Part shown: positions 27,772 to 37,079 of the stretch, piece by piece | How the letters are laid out: each line of letters starts with the position of its first letter | Position numbering within the stretch: position 1 is the stretch's first letter | Assembly: GCF_007827815.1 (NCBI RefSeq) | Contig: NZ_VITH01000005.1 | Span: 310,001 to 374,000 of the forward strand | DNA: 64,000 nucleotides | From: Azospirillum brasilense | GTDB taxonomy: Bacteria; Pseudomonadota; Alphaproteobacteria; Azospirillales; Azospirillaceae | Reading direction: 5' to 3' | Notes under the pieces: model-generated | Seen by the model: the letters and a program-made list of their open reading frames with translations, nothing else | The model's database searches: none | Told to the model about the DNA's origin: nothing | Program-made: the position numbers and the translations under genes

Positions 27772-28965
27772 GTGCTCGATCCCGATCCGACCAGTCCCGC
27801 CCCCAGCGGCACGCCGGAAACGGAGGCCGCCCCCGTCCTGGTCGCGGCCCTGCTGGCCGTCCGTGAGCCGTCCGTCGGGCCGGACACGCCCTGCCGCACC
27901 CTGCGGGACCGGCTGGCCGCCCAACCCGGCCTGCCGGCGCTCGCCGTGACGGCGGAGGACGGGCGCGTTCTCGGGTTGGTGGACCGCGTGGCGCTGGCGG
28001 GGGTGGCCGATCCGGAGGCCCTGGCGCGGACGGCGATGGACCCGGTGCCGCTGCTGGTCGAGGCGGACCTTCCGCTCTGCGAGGTTGCGCGGCGGATCAT
28101 TCAGGACAATCCCGGGGCGCTGGCTTCGGGATTCGTCGTGCTGGAGGATGGGCGGTATCTCGGCATCGGGACGGGGGTGGCCCTGCTGGCGCGGACCGAC
28201 GAGCAGATCATCCAGCGCACCCGCCAGCTCGACGAGGCCCGCCGCGCCGCCGAGCGCGCCAACCGCGCCAAGACCGCCTTCTTCGCCTGCATGAGCCACG
28301 AGATCCGCACCCCGCTGAACGCCATGATGGGCTTCGCGGAGCTGCTGGAGCAGGAGGTCCTGGGGCCGATCGCCAACCCGCTCTACCGCGACTACGCCCG
28401 CGACATCGCGGAAAGCGGGCGGTATTTGATGGACCTGATCAACGACCTGCTCGACCTGTCGAAGGCCGAGGCCGGGCGGCTGGAGCTGGCCGAATCCCTG
28501 GTGGACGTGCCGCGCGTCGCCGTGGGCAGCGCCCGGCTGCTGTCCGACCGCGCCGGCCGGGCCGGGGTCGGCATCGACACGGACCTGCCGCCCGACCTGC
28601 CGCCGCTGCGCGCCGATGAGCGCAAGCTGCGGCAGATGCTGCTGAACCTGTTGTCCAACGCGGTGAAGTTCACGCCTCCCGGCGGGGTGGTCACCCTGAA
28701 CGGCCGCGTGGCGGCGGACGGGACGCTGTGCCTGTCGGTGCACGACACCGGCATCGGCATGACCGCCGACGAGCTGGAGAAGGCGCTGGAGCCCTGGGGC
28801 CAGATCGACAGCGCGCTGGGCCGCAACCACATCGGCACCGGCCTCGGCCTGCCTCTGACCAAGCGGCTGGTGGAGCTTCACGGCGGGAGGCTGGACATCG
28901 ACACGGCCCCCGACCGCGGCACCACCATGACGCTGGTCTTCCCGGTGGAGCGGGTGGGGGGGTAG
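27772..28965 (+). CDS. Soluble histidine kinase with CBS-like sensor domain
   Basis: Kinase of about 397 residues from GTG 27772; ATG 27703 would add 23 residues. There are no membrane segments. Residues about 40-145 form two repeats resembling a CBS pair (TLRDRL...VTAEDGRVLGLVDRVAL, then DLPLCEVARRI...VVLEDGRYLGIGTGVALL), implying adenine-nucleotide or similar ligand sensing. Then a coiled linker, HisKA with H176 (MSHEIRTPLNAMMGF) and an ATPase domain (NLLSNAVKFTPPGG, DTGIGM, GTGLGLPLTKRLVELHGG). No response regulator adjoins it. Followed by palindromic repeat B before the convergent htpG. Confidence 0.88.
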   Translation: MLDPDPTSPAPSGTPETEAAPVLVAALLAVREPSVGPDTPCRTLRDRLAAQPGLPALAVTAEDGRVLGLVDRVALAGVADPEALARTAMDPVPLLVEADLPLCEVARRIIQDNPGALASGFVVLEDGRYLGIGTGVALLARTDEQIIQRTRQLDEARRAAERANRAKTAFFACMSHEIRTPLNAMMGFAELLEQEVLGPIANPLYRDYARDIAESGRYLMDLINDLLDLSKAEAGRLELAESLVDVPRVAVGSARLLSDRAGRAGVGIDTDLPPDLPPLRADERKLRQMLLNLLSNAVKFTPPGGVVTLNGRVAADGTLCLSVHDTGIGMTADELEKALEPWGQIDSALGRNHIGTGLGLPLTKRLVELHGGRLDIDTAPDRGTTMTLVFPVERVGG

Positions 28966-28966
28966 C

Positions 28967-29058
28967 GTTGCCCCCACCCCGGCCCTCCCCCGCTGCGCGG
29001 GAGAGGGAGATTGGGTCCCCTCCCCTGCGAAGCGGGGGAGGGTTAGGGAGGGGGCAAC
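28967..29058. repeat. GC-rich palindromic repeat, copy B
   Basis: Inverted repeat starting GTTGCCCCC and ending GGGGGCAAC, with the core CTGCGAAGCGGGGGAGGG. It separates the convergent ends of the CBS-type kinase gene and htpG, where it may stop transcription from both sides. Confidence 0.85.
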
Positions 29059-29067
29059 GGGAGCGGG

Positions 29068-30957
29068 TTACGCCAGCCCCTTCTCCATCGCGCTGGCCAG
29101 ACGGCGGGCGAAGGCGGCGGGGTCGGGCAGGGCCTCGCCTTCCACGATGCGCGCCTGGTCGAGCAGCAGCCACGCCGCGTCGTCCAGCGAGGTCGCCGCA
29201 CCGCTCGCCTTGGCGCGCTCGGCGAGGCGCTTGATCAGCGGGTGGGCGGGGTTGACCTCCAGGATGCGCTTGGCCGCCGGGGCGTCCATGCCGAGCTGCT
29301 TGTGCTGCTTCAGCAGGCGCTCCAGATGCATGTCCATGTCGTTCTCGTCGGCGACGAGGCAGACGGCGCTGTCGGTCAGGCGCTCCGACGGGCGGACGTC
29401 CTTCACCACGTCCTGAAGCGTCAGCTTCAGCAGGACCAGCAGATCGGTCAGCTCGCCTTCGGACGCCTTCTCCTCAGCGGGCTTCTCCTCGCCGCCCTGG
29501 ATCTTGCCGAGATCGGCGCCGCCGCGGGTCACCGACTTGAAGGGCTTGTCCTGGAAGCTGCCGACCGACGGCACCCAGAACTCGTCCACAGGGTCGGTCA
29601 GCAACAGCACCTCGACGCCCTTGGCCTTGAAGCCTTCGAGCTGCGGGCTGCGCTTCAGCGTCTCGATGTCGTCGCCGCTGATGGTGAAGATGGCCTCCTG
29701 GCCTTCCTTCATGCGGGCCAGATACTCCTCCAGCGAGACCAGACCGTCACCGGCGGTGCTGCGGAAGCGCATCAGCTTCAGCAGATCGTCCCGGTGTTCG
29801 TAGTCGTCGTAGAGGCCTTCCTTGAGGACGGCGCCAAAATTCTCCCAGAAGGCCGCGTATTCCTCCGCCTTCTCGGTGTCGCGGGCCTTCTTGCCCAGCT
29901 CCGACAGGACGCGGCGGGTGATGCCGGCGCGGATCTTCGCCAGCATCGGGTTGTGCTGGAGCATCTCGCGGCTGATGTTCAGCGGCAGATCCTCGCTGTC
30001 CACCACGCCGCGCAGGAAGCGCAGGTAGGGCGGCAGCAGGCCTTCCGCCGAATCGGTGATGAAGACGCGCTTGACGTACAGCTTCACCCGGTGGGCGCGC
30101 TTGGGGTCGAACAGGTCGAACGGCTTGGAGGACGGCACGAACAGCAGGTTCGTGTATTCGATGGCGCCTTCCGCCCTCCAGTGCAGGGTCAGCCACGGAT
30201 CGTCGAAGGCGTGCCCGACATGGTGGTAGAACTCCGTGTACTGCTCCGCCGTGATCTCGTTCTTGGAGCGCATCCACAGGGCCGACGCGCTGTTCAGCGA
30301 CTTGGCGTCCTCACCCTCGCCGAAGAGGATCGGGATGGCGATGTGGTCGGAGTATTTGCGGACGATGGCGGAGAGGCGGTGCTCCTCCAGATACTCGTCG
30401 TCGCCTTCGCGCAGGTGCAGCTTGATCTGCGTGCCGCGCGGCAGGTCGGCGACGTCGGAGATGGTGAACTCGCCCTTGCCGTCCGACAGCCAGCGCCAGC
30501 CCTGCGTCTCTCCGGCCTTGCGGGTCAGCACCTCCACCCGGTCGGCGACCATGAAGGCGGAGTAGAACCCGACGCCGAACTGGCCGATCAGGTTGACGTC
30601 CTTCTTGGCCTCGCCCTCTTTGGCGCTGTCCTTCAGGTTGCGCATGAAGGCGGCGGTGCCGGAGCGCGCGATGGTGCCGAGGTTCTCGACCAGATCCTCG
30701 CGGTTCATGCCGATGCCGTTGTCGGCCACGGTGAGGGTCCGCGCCTCCTTGTCCACGACCAGCCGGACCTTCAGGTTCGGGTCGTCGGCGGACAGTTCGG
30801 GCTGCGTCAGCGCGGCGTAGCGCAGCCGGTCGCAGGCGTCGGAGGCGTTGGAGACCAGCTCGCGCAGGAAGACTTCCTTCTCGCTGTAGAGCGAGTGCGC
30901 GACGATGTCGAGCAGGCGGCTGACCTCGGCCTGGAAGCTGAGCCGTTCCTCGGTCAT
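29068..30957 (-). CDS. htpG: Molecular chaperone HtpG (Hsp90)
   Basis: ATP-dependent Hsp90-type chaperone, 629 residues from ATG 30957 with AAGGA upstream on the minus strand. The N-terminal GHKL ATPase has RELVSNASDACDRLR, DNGIGMNREDLV and GQFGVGFYSAFMVADRV; the middle domain contains the conserved SxDLPLNISREMLQ and the arginine-bearing loop; the C-terminal dimerisation domain follows. The length agrees with bacterial HtpG. It probably belongs to the heat-shock regulon of the RpoH encoded about 12 kb away, but I did not recognise a convincing heat-shock promoter. Confidence 0.97.
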   Translation of the reverse strand: MTEERLSFQAEVSRLLDIVAHSLYSEKEVFLRELVSNASDACDRLRYAALTQPELSADDPNLKVRLVVDKEARTLTVADNGIGMNREDLVENLGTIARSGTAAFMRNLKDSAKEGEAKKDVNLIGQFGVGFYSAFMVADRVEVLTRKAGETQGWRWLSDGKGEFTISDVADLPRGTQIKLHLREGDDEYLEEHRLSAIVRKYSDHIAIPILFGEGEDAKSLNSASALWMRSKNEITAEQYTEFYHHVGHAFDDPWLTLHWRAEGAIEYTNLLFVPSSKPFDLFDPKRAHRVKLYVKRVFITDSAEGLLPPYLRFLRGVVDSEDLPLNISREMLQHNPMLAKIRAGITRRVLSELGKKARDTEKAEEYAAFWENFGAVLKEGLYDDYEHRDDLLKLMRFRSTAGDGLVSLEEYLARMKEGQEAIFTISGDDIETLKRSPQLEGFKAKGVEVLLLTDPVDEFWVPSVGSFQDKPFKSVTRGGADLGKIQGGEEKPAEEKASEGELTDLLVLLKLTLQDVVKDVRPSERLTDSAVCLVADENDMDMHLERLLKQHKQLGMDAPAAKRILEVNPAHPLIKRLAERAKASGAATSLDDAAWLLLDQARIVEGEALPDPAAFARRLASAMEKGLA

Positions 30958-31124
30958 GGTGTCATCCTTGATCGTTCTTGTTGGTGGTGGGCTTGTTTGT
31001 AATGGGCTTGCCGGTGGGTCCGGAGGACGGCGCAGATATGTGTGAGCGCGCCGCCCCATGCAAGAGCGATCGGCTGGCGTTGCGCTGGAGTTTCGCAACC
31101 GGAGTGGGTGGGGTGGGGGACGTA

Positions 31125-31234
31125 TTGCCCCCTCCCTGACCCTCCCCCGCTATCGCAGGGGAGGGAATGAACTCCCTCTCCTGCGAAGCGGGGAGGGAAG
31201 GGGCCCATGCGCAGCATGGGAAGGGTGGGGGCAA
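31125..31234. repeat. GC-rich palindromic repeat, copy C
   Basis: Longest copy of the family (TTGCCCCCTCCCTGACCCTC to GGGGGCA), containing an inserted secondary palindrome near 31204-31219 (CCCATGCGCAGCATGGG). It lies between htpG and the upstream minus-strand gene, in the 5' region of htpG, so it may both end the exported-protein transcript and insulate htpG. Confidence 0.85.
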
Positions 31235-31249
31235 AAGCCGCCCCCAGCC

Positions 31250-32896
31250 TCAGCGCTTCTTGCCCTGGGTCGGCTCCAGCTCCGGCGCCGGCTGGCCCAT
31301 GCCCATCAGCGCGCTCATGTCGGCCCCGTTCAGCAGGAACTGGCCGGCCTCGGTCACGTCGATCTTGTAGCTGCGCACGTCGTTGCCGGCGTCGTCCTTG
31401 GACGCCTGCCCGAAGGCCTGGAGCATGGCGATCACGCCCAGCGCGTTCTGGGTGCTCTCGTCGGCCTTCTTGCCCGGCTTGGGCTGCATCGCCTTGGTGG
31501 CGGCGTCCAGGCCGCGCAGCAGCACGGTGCTGCTGCCCACCGCGCCGAAGGCGGAGTTGGCGGCCATGCGCAGGGCGCCGGTCATGGTGCCGGAGGCCGC
31601 CGGGGTGTTGACGACGAAGCGGTCGATGCGCAGCTCCGTCCCGACCTCGGCCATGGCGCCCATCAGCCGGTTGCCGATGGCGGTCATCGCCGCCTCGTCG
31701 GTCCCAACATCGGCGCCATCGTCCGGCAGGGCGGCTTCCTCCTCGCCCTCGCCGTCTTCCTCATTCTCCTCGCCCGCGGCGGCCTGGGCCTCGGCGAGCG
31801 CGGCAAGGTCGGCGAAGGCCCGCCACAGCGAGGCGGTCGGCAGCTTCGCGGTGCTGAGCTGAATGTCCAGCTTGTCCGGCATGAAGGCCTTCGGCGCCAC
31901 CTCCGGCTCCAGCGTCAGGCCGCTGGACTCGATCCCGAAGGTGGTCGAGGCCATCGGCTTGTCCAGGTCCTCGGCGCTGCCGCGCAGGACGAGCTGGCCA
32001 AGGGCGAGGCGGGTGCCGTCCTCCGGGTTCAGGGCCGTCAGGCCGGACAAGCGGACGCGCCCGCTGGCCCCGCCCATCAGATTCTGCATCAGCGGGATCA
32101 GCTCCGCCGCCGGGGGCTGGGTGCCGGCCAGGGCGTGGGTCTGGGTCAGCCGCTGCATGGCGTCGGCGCGGGCGAGGTCGACGCGGGTGTAGGTGCCCTC
32201 CATCGTCAGGCCGCCGAGGTTCAGCACCTCCTTCTTCGTCTCGTCGAGGAAGCGCAGGTTGCTGACGGACAGCGCGCCGGGACCGCTCCACAGCGGGGTG
32301 CCGGCGGCGGCGGTGCCGTCCGGCTTCAGCTCCCCGGCGACGGTGATGGCGCCGACGGTCAGGGCGCTCTCGTCCTTCTTGCCCTTCTTGTCCTTACGGT
32401 CGCTGGTGACCGACAGGTCGCCAAGCTCCGCGTCCATGGACAGCGCCGTCTCGTAGGCGCCGGACCACAGGGCGCTGATGCGCTGGCGGCCCAGCTTGAC
32501 GGTGGCCGACGGCTTGCCGTTGTCCAGGATGGCGACGCGGTCGGGCAGGGTGGCGGTGACGGCGTGGGTGTTGCCGTCCTGCGGCTTCACCGTCAGACGG
32601 ATGGTGCCGATGTCGGCGGTGGTGCCATCGTCCGACACCGCGGTCAGGGCGGGCAGCGCCACCTCGTAATGGTCGCCGGCCGGGGTCGCCACCGGCTCGC
32701 CGGTCCAGCGCAGCTCGGTTTCGTCGCCTTCGCTCTTGGGGAACCAGCGGGCCAGCCCGTCCTTCAGCGCGGCGGCGAGCGCCCTGGCCCCGTCCTCGGT
32801 CACCGGGGGGGCCTCGGCGCGGGCGGCGGCGGGCGGCAGCGCCAGGGTTGCGAGCATCAGCGCGGCGGCGAGCGGACGGGCGGGAAGACGGCGCAT
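31250..32896 (-). CDS. Large exported protein of unknown function
   Basis: A 548-residue protein with a clear signal peptide from ATG 32896 ([20 protein letters not shown], cleavage near ARAEA). The start is preceded by AAGGGAT. The rest is beta-rich with repeated strands of the type GxITVxGELxPDG and LSxLTALNPEDGTRLALGQL, reminiscent of AsmA- or YdgA-like periplasmic proteins; an acidic low-complexity stretch (EENEEDGEGEEEAA) sits about two thirds along. No catalytic motif is seen. No transmembrane anchor follows the signal. Family resemblance is a weak judgement from memory. Confidence 0.72.
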   Translation of the reverse strand: MRRLPARPLAAALMLATLALPPAAARAEAPPVTEDGARALAAALKDGLARWFPKSEGDETELRWTGEPVATPAGDHYEVALPALTAVSDDGTTADIGTIRLTVKPQDGNTHAVTATLPDRVAILDNGKPSATVKLGRQRISALWSGAYETALSMDAELGDLSVTSDRKDKKGKKDESALTVGAITVAGELKPDGTAAAGTPLWSGPGALSVSNLRFLDETKKEVLNLGGLTMEGTYTRVDLARADAMQRLTQTHALAGTQPPAAELIPLMQNLMGGASGRVRLSGLTALNPEDGTRLALGQLVLRGSAEDLDKPMASTTFGIESSGLTLEPEVAPKAFMPDKLDIQLSTAKLPTASLWRAFADLAALAEAQAAAGEENEEDGEGEEEAALPDDGADVGTDEAAMTAIGNRLMGAMAEVGTELRIDRFVVNTPAASGTMTGALRMAANSAFGAVGSSTVLLRGLDAATKAMQPKPGKKADESTQNALGVIAMLQAFGQASKDDAGNDVRSYKIDVTEAGQFLLNGADMSALMGMGQPAPELEPTQGKKR

Positions 32897-33068
32897 GAGG
32901 AATCCCTTAGGGTGGAGCGCGCCAGGGTAGACGGGATAACCGGCGCCCGTCCATCGGCCCGAGGTTTTATACCGTTTCCGAAAGAGTTCGGCCCCGGATG
33001 GGCGTTGCAGCATGGCACGGCCGCCCTGACGCTTGCATTGCCGGTCCCCAGGCCCAAAACTTACGCTT

Positions 33069-35582
33069 ATGACCTCTGTCCTTTCTTCGTCCGGGGGCGG
33101 TCTGGGTGCGGGTGGCCGGGTGGTCGCCGTGCTGGGGCCGACCAACACCGGGAAAACCCATCTCGCCATCGAGCGCATGCTCGGCCACCGGACGGGGATG
33201 ATCGGCTTTCCGCTGCGCCTGCTGGCCCGCGAGAACTACGACCGCATCGTGTCGATCAAGGGCAAGAACGCCGTGGCCCTGGTGACGGGGGAGGAGAAGA
33301 TCCTGCCGCCCAGCCCGTCCTACTGGGTGTGCACGGTGGAATCCATGCCGCTCGACCGGGCGGTGGACTTCCTGGCGGTGGACGAGGTGCAGCTCTGCGC
33401 CGATCCGGAGCGCGGGCACATCTTCACCGACCGGCTGCTCAACGCGCGCGGGCTGGTGGAGACGATGTTCCTCGGCTCCGACACGGTGCAGCCGCTGATC
33501 CGCCGGCTGGTGCCGCGGGCCGAGTTCATCAGCCGGCCGCGCTTCTCGCAGCTCACCTACGCCGGCTACCGCAAGCTGACGCGCCTGCCGCCGCGCTCCT
33601 GCGTCGTCGCCTTCTCGGCGACCGACGTCTACGCGCTGGCCGAGATGATCCGGCGCCAGCGCGGCGGCACCGCGGTGGTGCTGGGGGCGCTGTCCCCGCG
33701 CACCCGCAACGCCCAGGTCGGGCTCTATCAGGCGGGGGAAGTCGACTATCTGGTGGCGACCGACGCCATCGGCATGGGGCTGAACATGGACGTCGACCAT
33801 GTTGCCTTCGCCCGCATCGTGAAGTTCGACGGCTTCGCCCCGCGCCGCCTGCGCGCGCCGGAGGTGGCGCAGATCGCCGGGCGCGCCGGACGGCACATGC
33901 GCGACGGCACCTTCGGCACCACCGACGAGGTGGGGGAGCTGGAGGCCGACGTGGTCGACCGCGTCGAGAACCACCAGTTCGAGACGATCAAGACGCTGAT
34001 GTGGCGCAACAGCAAGCTGCGCTTTGACACGCCGGGCTTCCTGCTGAAGTCGCTGGAGGAGCGCCCGCCGATCCCCGAACTGCTGCGCGCCCGCGACGCC
34101 GACGACCATCTGGCGCTGCAGGCGCTGGTCCGCGACCATGAGGTGATGGACCTCGCCAAGGGCCGCGACAACGTGCGCCTGCTCTGGGAGGTCTGTCAGG
34201 TTCCCGACTTCCGCAAGGTGCTGTCGGACGCCCACACCCGGTTGCTCGGGCAGATCTTCCGGCAGCTGCGCACCGGCATCGGGCGGCTGGACGAGGATTG
34301 GGCGGCCAAGCAGATCGCCCGGCTCGACCGCACCGAGGGCGACATCGACGCGCTGGTCGCCCGCATCGCCCACATCCGCACCTGGACCTACATCTCCAAC
34401 CGGCCGTCCTGGCTGACCGACCCGGTGCACTGGCAGGCGCGCACCCGCGCCATCGAGGACAAGCTGTCCGACGCCCTGCACGAGCGGCTGACGCAGCGCT
34501 TCATCGACCGCCGCTCGGCCACGCTGGCGCGCACGCTGAAGGACGGGCGGGAGCTGATCGGCGGCGTGCGCGCCGACGGCGAGGTGGTGGTGGAAGGCCA
34601 CCCGGTCGGCCGGCTGGAGGGCTTCCGCTTCGTCCCCGACGCCCCGGAGCGCTCGGAGGAGGCCAAGTCCCTGCTGACCGCCGCCCGCCGCGCGCTGCGC
34701 GAGGAGGTGGCGTCCCGCCTGCGCGCCTTCGAGCAGGAGCCGGACGATGTGTTCGCGCTCGGGCCGGACGGAGTGCTGACGGCGGACGGGCTGCCGGTGG
34801 CCCGGCTCGGCCCCGGCCCGTCGGTGCTGACCCCGGCGGTCCTGCCCTTCGACGAGGGGCTGCTCGACCAGGGGCAGCTCGACCGCGTGCGCGTCCGGCT
34901 GGAACGCTGGCTGAAGGACCGCGTGGCCGCCCGGCTGCGCCCCCTGCTGGCGCTGCGCGATGCGGACGATTTGACGGGCGCCGCGCGCGGGCTGGCTTTC
35001 CAGCTCGTCGAGAACATGGGGGCGCTGCCCCGCGCGCCGGTCGCCCCGATGGTGGAAGGGCTGGAGAAGGCCGACCGCAAGGCGCTGTCCCGCCATGGGG
35101 TGCGGCTCGGCGTGTCCCACCTCTACCTGACGGCGCTCGCCAAGCCGGGGGCGGTGGAGCTGCGCGGGCTGCTGTGGGCGGTGAAGCACCGCCTGCCCCT
35201 GCCGGTGCCGATCCCGCCGCCGGGCCGCGTCTCGGTGGAGGCGACCGGCGCGCCGCCCGCCTTCTGGGACGCCATCGGCTACCCGGCGGCCGGGCCGCGC
35301 GCGCTGCGCGTGGACATGCTCGACCGGCTGGAGACCGAGCTGCTGACCGCCGCCAAGGAAGGCCGGACGGTGGCCGAGCCGGCGCTGGCCCAGATGATCG
35401 GCGCCAGGCCGGACGAGCTGGGGGCGGTGATGAAGGGGCTTGGCTACACCCGCTCGGTGGCGGAGGATGGGGCGGTCTCCTGGCGCCGCCGCCGCAACCC
35501 GCGCCACAAGCCCCGCCGCGAGGCCCCCGTCAACACCGACCACCCCTTCGCCAAGCTGCGCCAGCTTTCGGGAATTGGATGA
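33069..35582 (+). CDS. SUV3-like ATP-dependent RNA helicase
   Basis: Superfamily 2 helicase of 837 residues, closest in pattern to mitochondrial SUV3 and its alphaproteobacterial relatives. Walker A is GPTNTGKTH (residues 23-31), the DExH-type box reads VDEVQLC, motif III is FSATDVY, and motif VI is QIAGRAGRH. LVATDAIGMGLNMDVDHVAF and FDGFAPRRL are typical SUV3 segments. A long C-terminal part of about 450 residues is lineage-specific and ends in a basic tail (RRRRNPRHKPRRE). A role in RNA turnover is likely from the family. Start ATG 33069; repeat D separates it from the S4-domain gene. Confidence 0.9.
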   Translation: MTSVLSSSGGGLGAGGRVVAVLGPTNTGKTHLAIERMLGHRTGMIGFPLRLLARENYDRIVSIKGKNAVALVTGEEKILPPSPSYWVCTVESMPLDRAVDFLAVDEVQLCADPERGHIFTDRLLNARGLVETMFLGSDTVQPLIRRLVPRAEFISRPRFSQLTYAGYRKLTRLPPRSCVVAFSATDVYALAEMIRRQRGGTAVVLGALSPRTRNAQVGLYQAGEVDYLVATDAIGMGLNMDVDHVAFARIVKFDGFAPRRLRAPEVAQIAGRAGRHMRDGTFGTTDEVGELEADVVDRVENHQFETIKTLMWRNSKLRFDTPGFLLKSLEERPPIPELLRARDADDHLALQALVRDHEVMDLAKGRDNVRLLWEVCQVPDFRKVLSDAHTRLLGQIFRQLRTGIGRLDEDWAAKQIARLDRTEGDIDALVARIAHIRTWTYISNRPSWLTDPVHWQARTRAIEDKLSDALHERLTQRFIDRRSATLARTLKDGRELIGGVRADGEVVVEGHPVGRLEGFRFVPDAPERSEEAKSLLTAARRALREEVASRLRAFEQEPDDVFALGPDGVLTADGLPVARLGPGPSVLTPAVLPFDEGLLDQGQLDRVRVRLERWLKDRVAARLRPLLALRDADDLTGAARGLAFQLVENMGALPRAPVAPMVEGLEKADRKALSRHGVRLGVSHLYLTALAKPGAVELRGLLWAVKHRLPLPVPIPPPGRVSVEATGAPPAFWDAIGYPAAGPRALRVDMLDRLETELLTAAKEGRTVAEPALAQMIGARPDELGAVMKGLGYTRSVAEDGAVSWRRRRNPRHKPRREAPVNTDHPFAKLRQLSGIG

Positions 35583-35594
35583 AGAGATTTGCTT

Positions 35595-35711
35595 TTGCCC
35601 CCTCCCTGACCCTCCCCCGCCTTCGGCGAGGGAGGGGACTTCGCAAATTTTCCCTCTCCCGCGCAGCGGGGGAGGGAGGGACCCGCGCGGCAGCGCGGGA
35701 GAGTGGGGGCC
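35595..35711. repeat. GC-rich palindromic repeat, copy D
   Basis: Inverted repeat with CCCCCTCCCTGACCCTCCC at the left and GGGGGAGGGAGGGACC with GTGGGGGCC at the right, sitting between two genes in the same orientation. It includes a small extra hairpin, CCGCGCGGCAGCGCGG, near 35683-35698. Its distal edge reaches within five bases of the S4-protein start, so it would lie in that gene's 5' leader. Confidence 0.85.
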
Positions 35712-35715
35712 CCGC

Positions 35716-36153
35716 ATGACCGACCTCGGCGACGATGACGATCTCCCCGACTCCGGCTCCGACCCCACCCCGGCGGGCCGGCTGCGGATCGACAAGTGGC
35801 TGTGGTTCGCGCGTTTCTTCAAGACGCGCAGCCTCGCGGCGAAGCTGTGCAACGGCGGCGGCGTGCGGGTGTCCGGCACGGTGGTCGGCAAGGCGCATTA
35901 CGCGGTGAAGCCCGGCGACGTGCTGACCTTCGCCCAGGGGCGGCACATCCGCGTCATCAAGGTGGTTGCTCTGGGCAGCCGGCGCGGCCCGGCGCCGGAG
36001 GCCCAGGCCCTCTACGAGGACCTCGCCCCGCCGGTGCGCGAGGAGGCGATCCAGGACCCCTACCGCGCGCCGCCGGCCCCGCGGGAGCCCGGCGCCGGCC
36101 GCCCGACCAAGCGCGACCGCCGGGCGCTCGACCAGCTGCACGGAGAGGAGTAA
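35716..36153 (+). CDS. S4-domain RNA-binding protein (Hsp15-like)
   Basis: A 145-residue protein with an N-terminal acidic stretch and an S4 RNA-binding domain (about residues 22-80: LRIDKWLWFARFFKTRSLAAKLCNGGGVRVSG in pattern), as in heat-shock protein 15, which recycles stalled nascent chain-50S complexes. The C-terminus is rich in proline and basic residues. Start ATG 35716 is directly after repeat D, which supplies the GTGGGGG that may serve as ribosome binding site. Adjacent to the helicase, as is frequently the case in related genomes (recollection, not searched). Confidence 0.87.
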   Translation: MTDLGDDDDLPDSGSDPTPAGRLRIDKWLWFARFFKTRSLAAKLCNGGGVRVSGTVVGKAHYAVKPGDVLTFAQGRHIRVIKVVALGSRRGPAPEAQALYEDLAPPVREEAIQDPYRAPPAPREPGAGRPTKRDRRALDQLHGEE

Positions 36154-36275
36154 GCCGGAACAGCCGGGAAAAGCGGCGGTGAAGCGCGGGCGGGGCCATT
36201 GCCATTCGGGCGCCGCAACCTCATCTGCGCAAAATAATCCCGCAACGGCCGACTTTTTCGGAGCCCGCCGCCCCC

Positions 36276-37007
36276 ATGCTCGAACTGTTCTCCGACCCGC
36301 AGGTCTGGGCCAGCCTCCTGACGCTCACCGCGTTGGAGATCGTGCTCGGCATCGACAACATCATCTTCATTTCGATCATGGCGGCCAAGCTGCCGGTCCA
36401 CCAGCAGCAGAAGGCCCGGCAGCTCGGTCTGGCGCTGGCGCTGATCATGCGGCTCGCGCTGCTCGCCTCCATCTCCTGGGTGGCGACGCTGACGGAGCCG
36501 CTGATCACCGTGCTCGGCATGGGCTTCTCGGGCCGCGACCTGATCCTGCTCGGCGGCGGCCTGTTCCTGCTGGCCAAGGGCACCATCGAGATCCACAACA
36601 CCGTGGAAGGCCACGAGGAGGACAGCGCCGCCCCCAAGCTCGCCAGCTTCGGCGCGGTGGTCGGGCAGATCATCGTGCTCGACATCGTGTTCTCGCTGGA
36701 CAGCGTGATCACCGCGGTCGGCATGTCCAACGACCTGCCGGTGATGATCACCGCCGTCGTCATCGCCATGGCGGTGATGCTGTTCGCCGCCCGCCCGGTG
36801 GGCGACTTCGTGAACCGCCACGTCACCGTGAAGATGCTGGCCCTGTCCTTCCTGCTGCTGGTCGGCGTGGCGCTGATCGCCGACGGCTTCGGCTTCCACA
36901 TCCCGAAGGGCTACCTGTACTTCGCCATCGCCTTCTCGACGCTGGTCGAGGCGCTGAACCTGATGGCCGCCGCCCGCCGCAAACGGAAGAAGGCCGAAGC
37001 GCACTGA
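36276..37007 (+). CDS. TerC-family integral membrane protein
   Basis: A 243-residue membrane protein with about seven helices and the two acidic family motifs EIVLGIDNIIFIS (helix 1) and DIVFSLDSVITAVG (mid-protein), which resemble those of manganese exporters of the TerC/Alx group. A hydrophilic, acidic loop (NTVEGHEEDSAAP) separates the halves and the C-terminus is basic. Tellurite resistance is only the historical name; manganese or other metal export is more likely. No yybP-ykoY-type riboswitch was recognised in the 122-base leader. Confidence 0.9.
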   Translation: MLELFSDPQVWASLLTLTALEIVLGIDNIIFISIMAAKLPVHQQQKARQLGLALALIMRLALLASISWVATLTEPLITVLGMGFSGRDLILLGGGLFLLAKGTIEIHNTVEGHEEDSAAPKLASFGAVVGQIIVLDIVFSLDSVITAVGMSNDLPVMITAVVIAMAVMLFAARPVGDFVNRHVTVKMLALSFLLLVGVALIADGFGFHIPKGYLYFAIAFSTLVEALNLMAAARRKRKKAEAH

Positions 37008-37036
37008 CGCTCCGGCCCTCCTGAACGGGTCCTCCG

Positions 37037-37066
37037 ACGGGCCGTCCCTTCGCGGGGGCGGCCCGT
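37037..37066. terminator. Strong hairpin between the convergent terC-like and CBS genes
   Basis: ACGGGCCGTCCCT pairs over 13 positions (two G-T) with GGGGGCGGCCCGT around a four-base loop, then TCGCCTTTCC. It lies 30 bases after the TerC-like stop and 14 bases before the convergent CBS-gene stop, so it may serve both genes. Confidence 0.7.
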
Positions 37067-37079
37067 TCGCCTTTCCGGG

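Noticed and set aside
36154..36275. Possible yybP-ykoY manganese riboswitch before the TerC-like gene
   Set aside because: The leader is short and none of the conserved aptamer elements could be identified.
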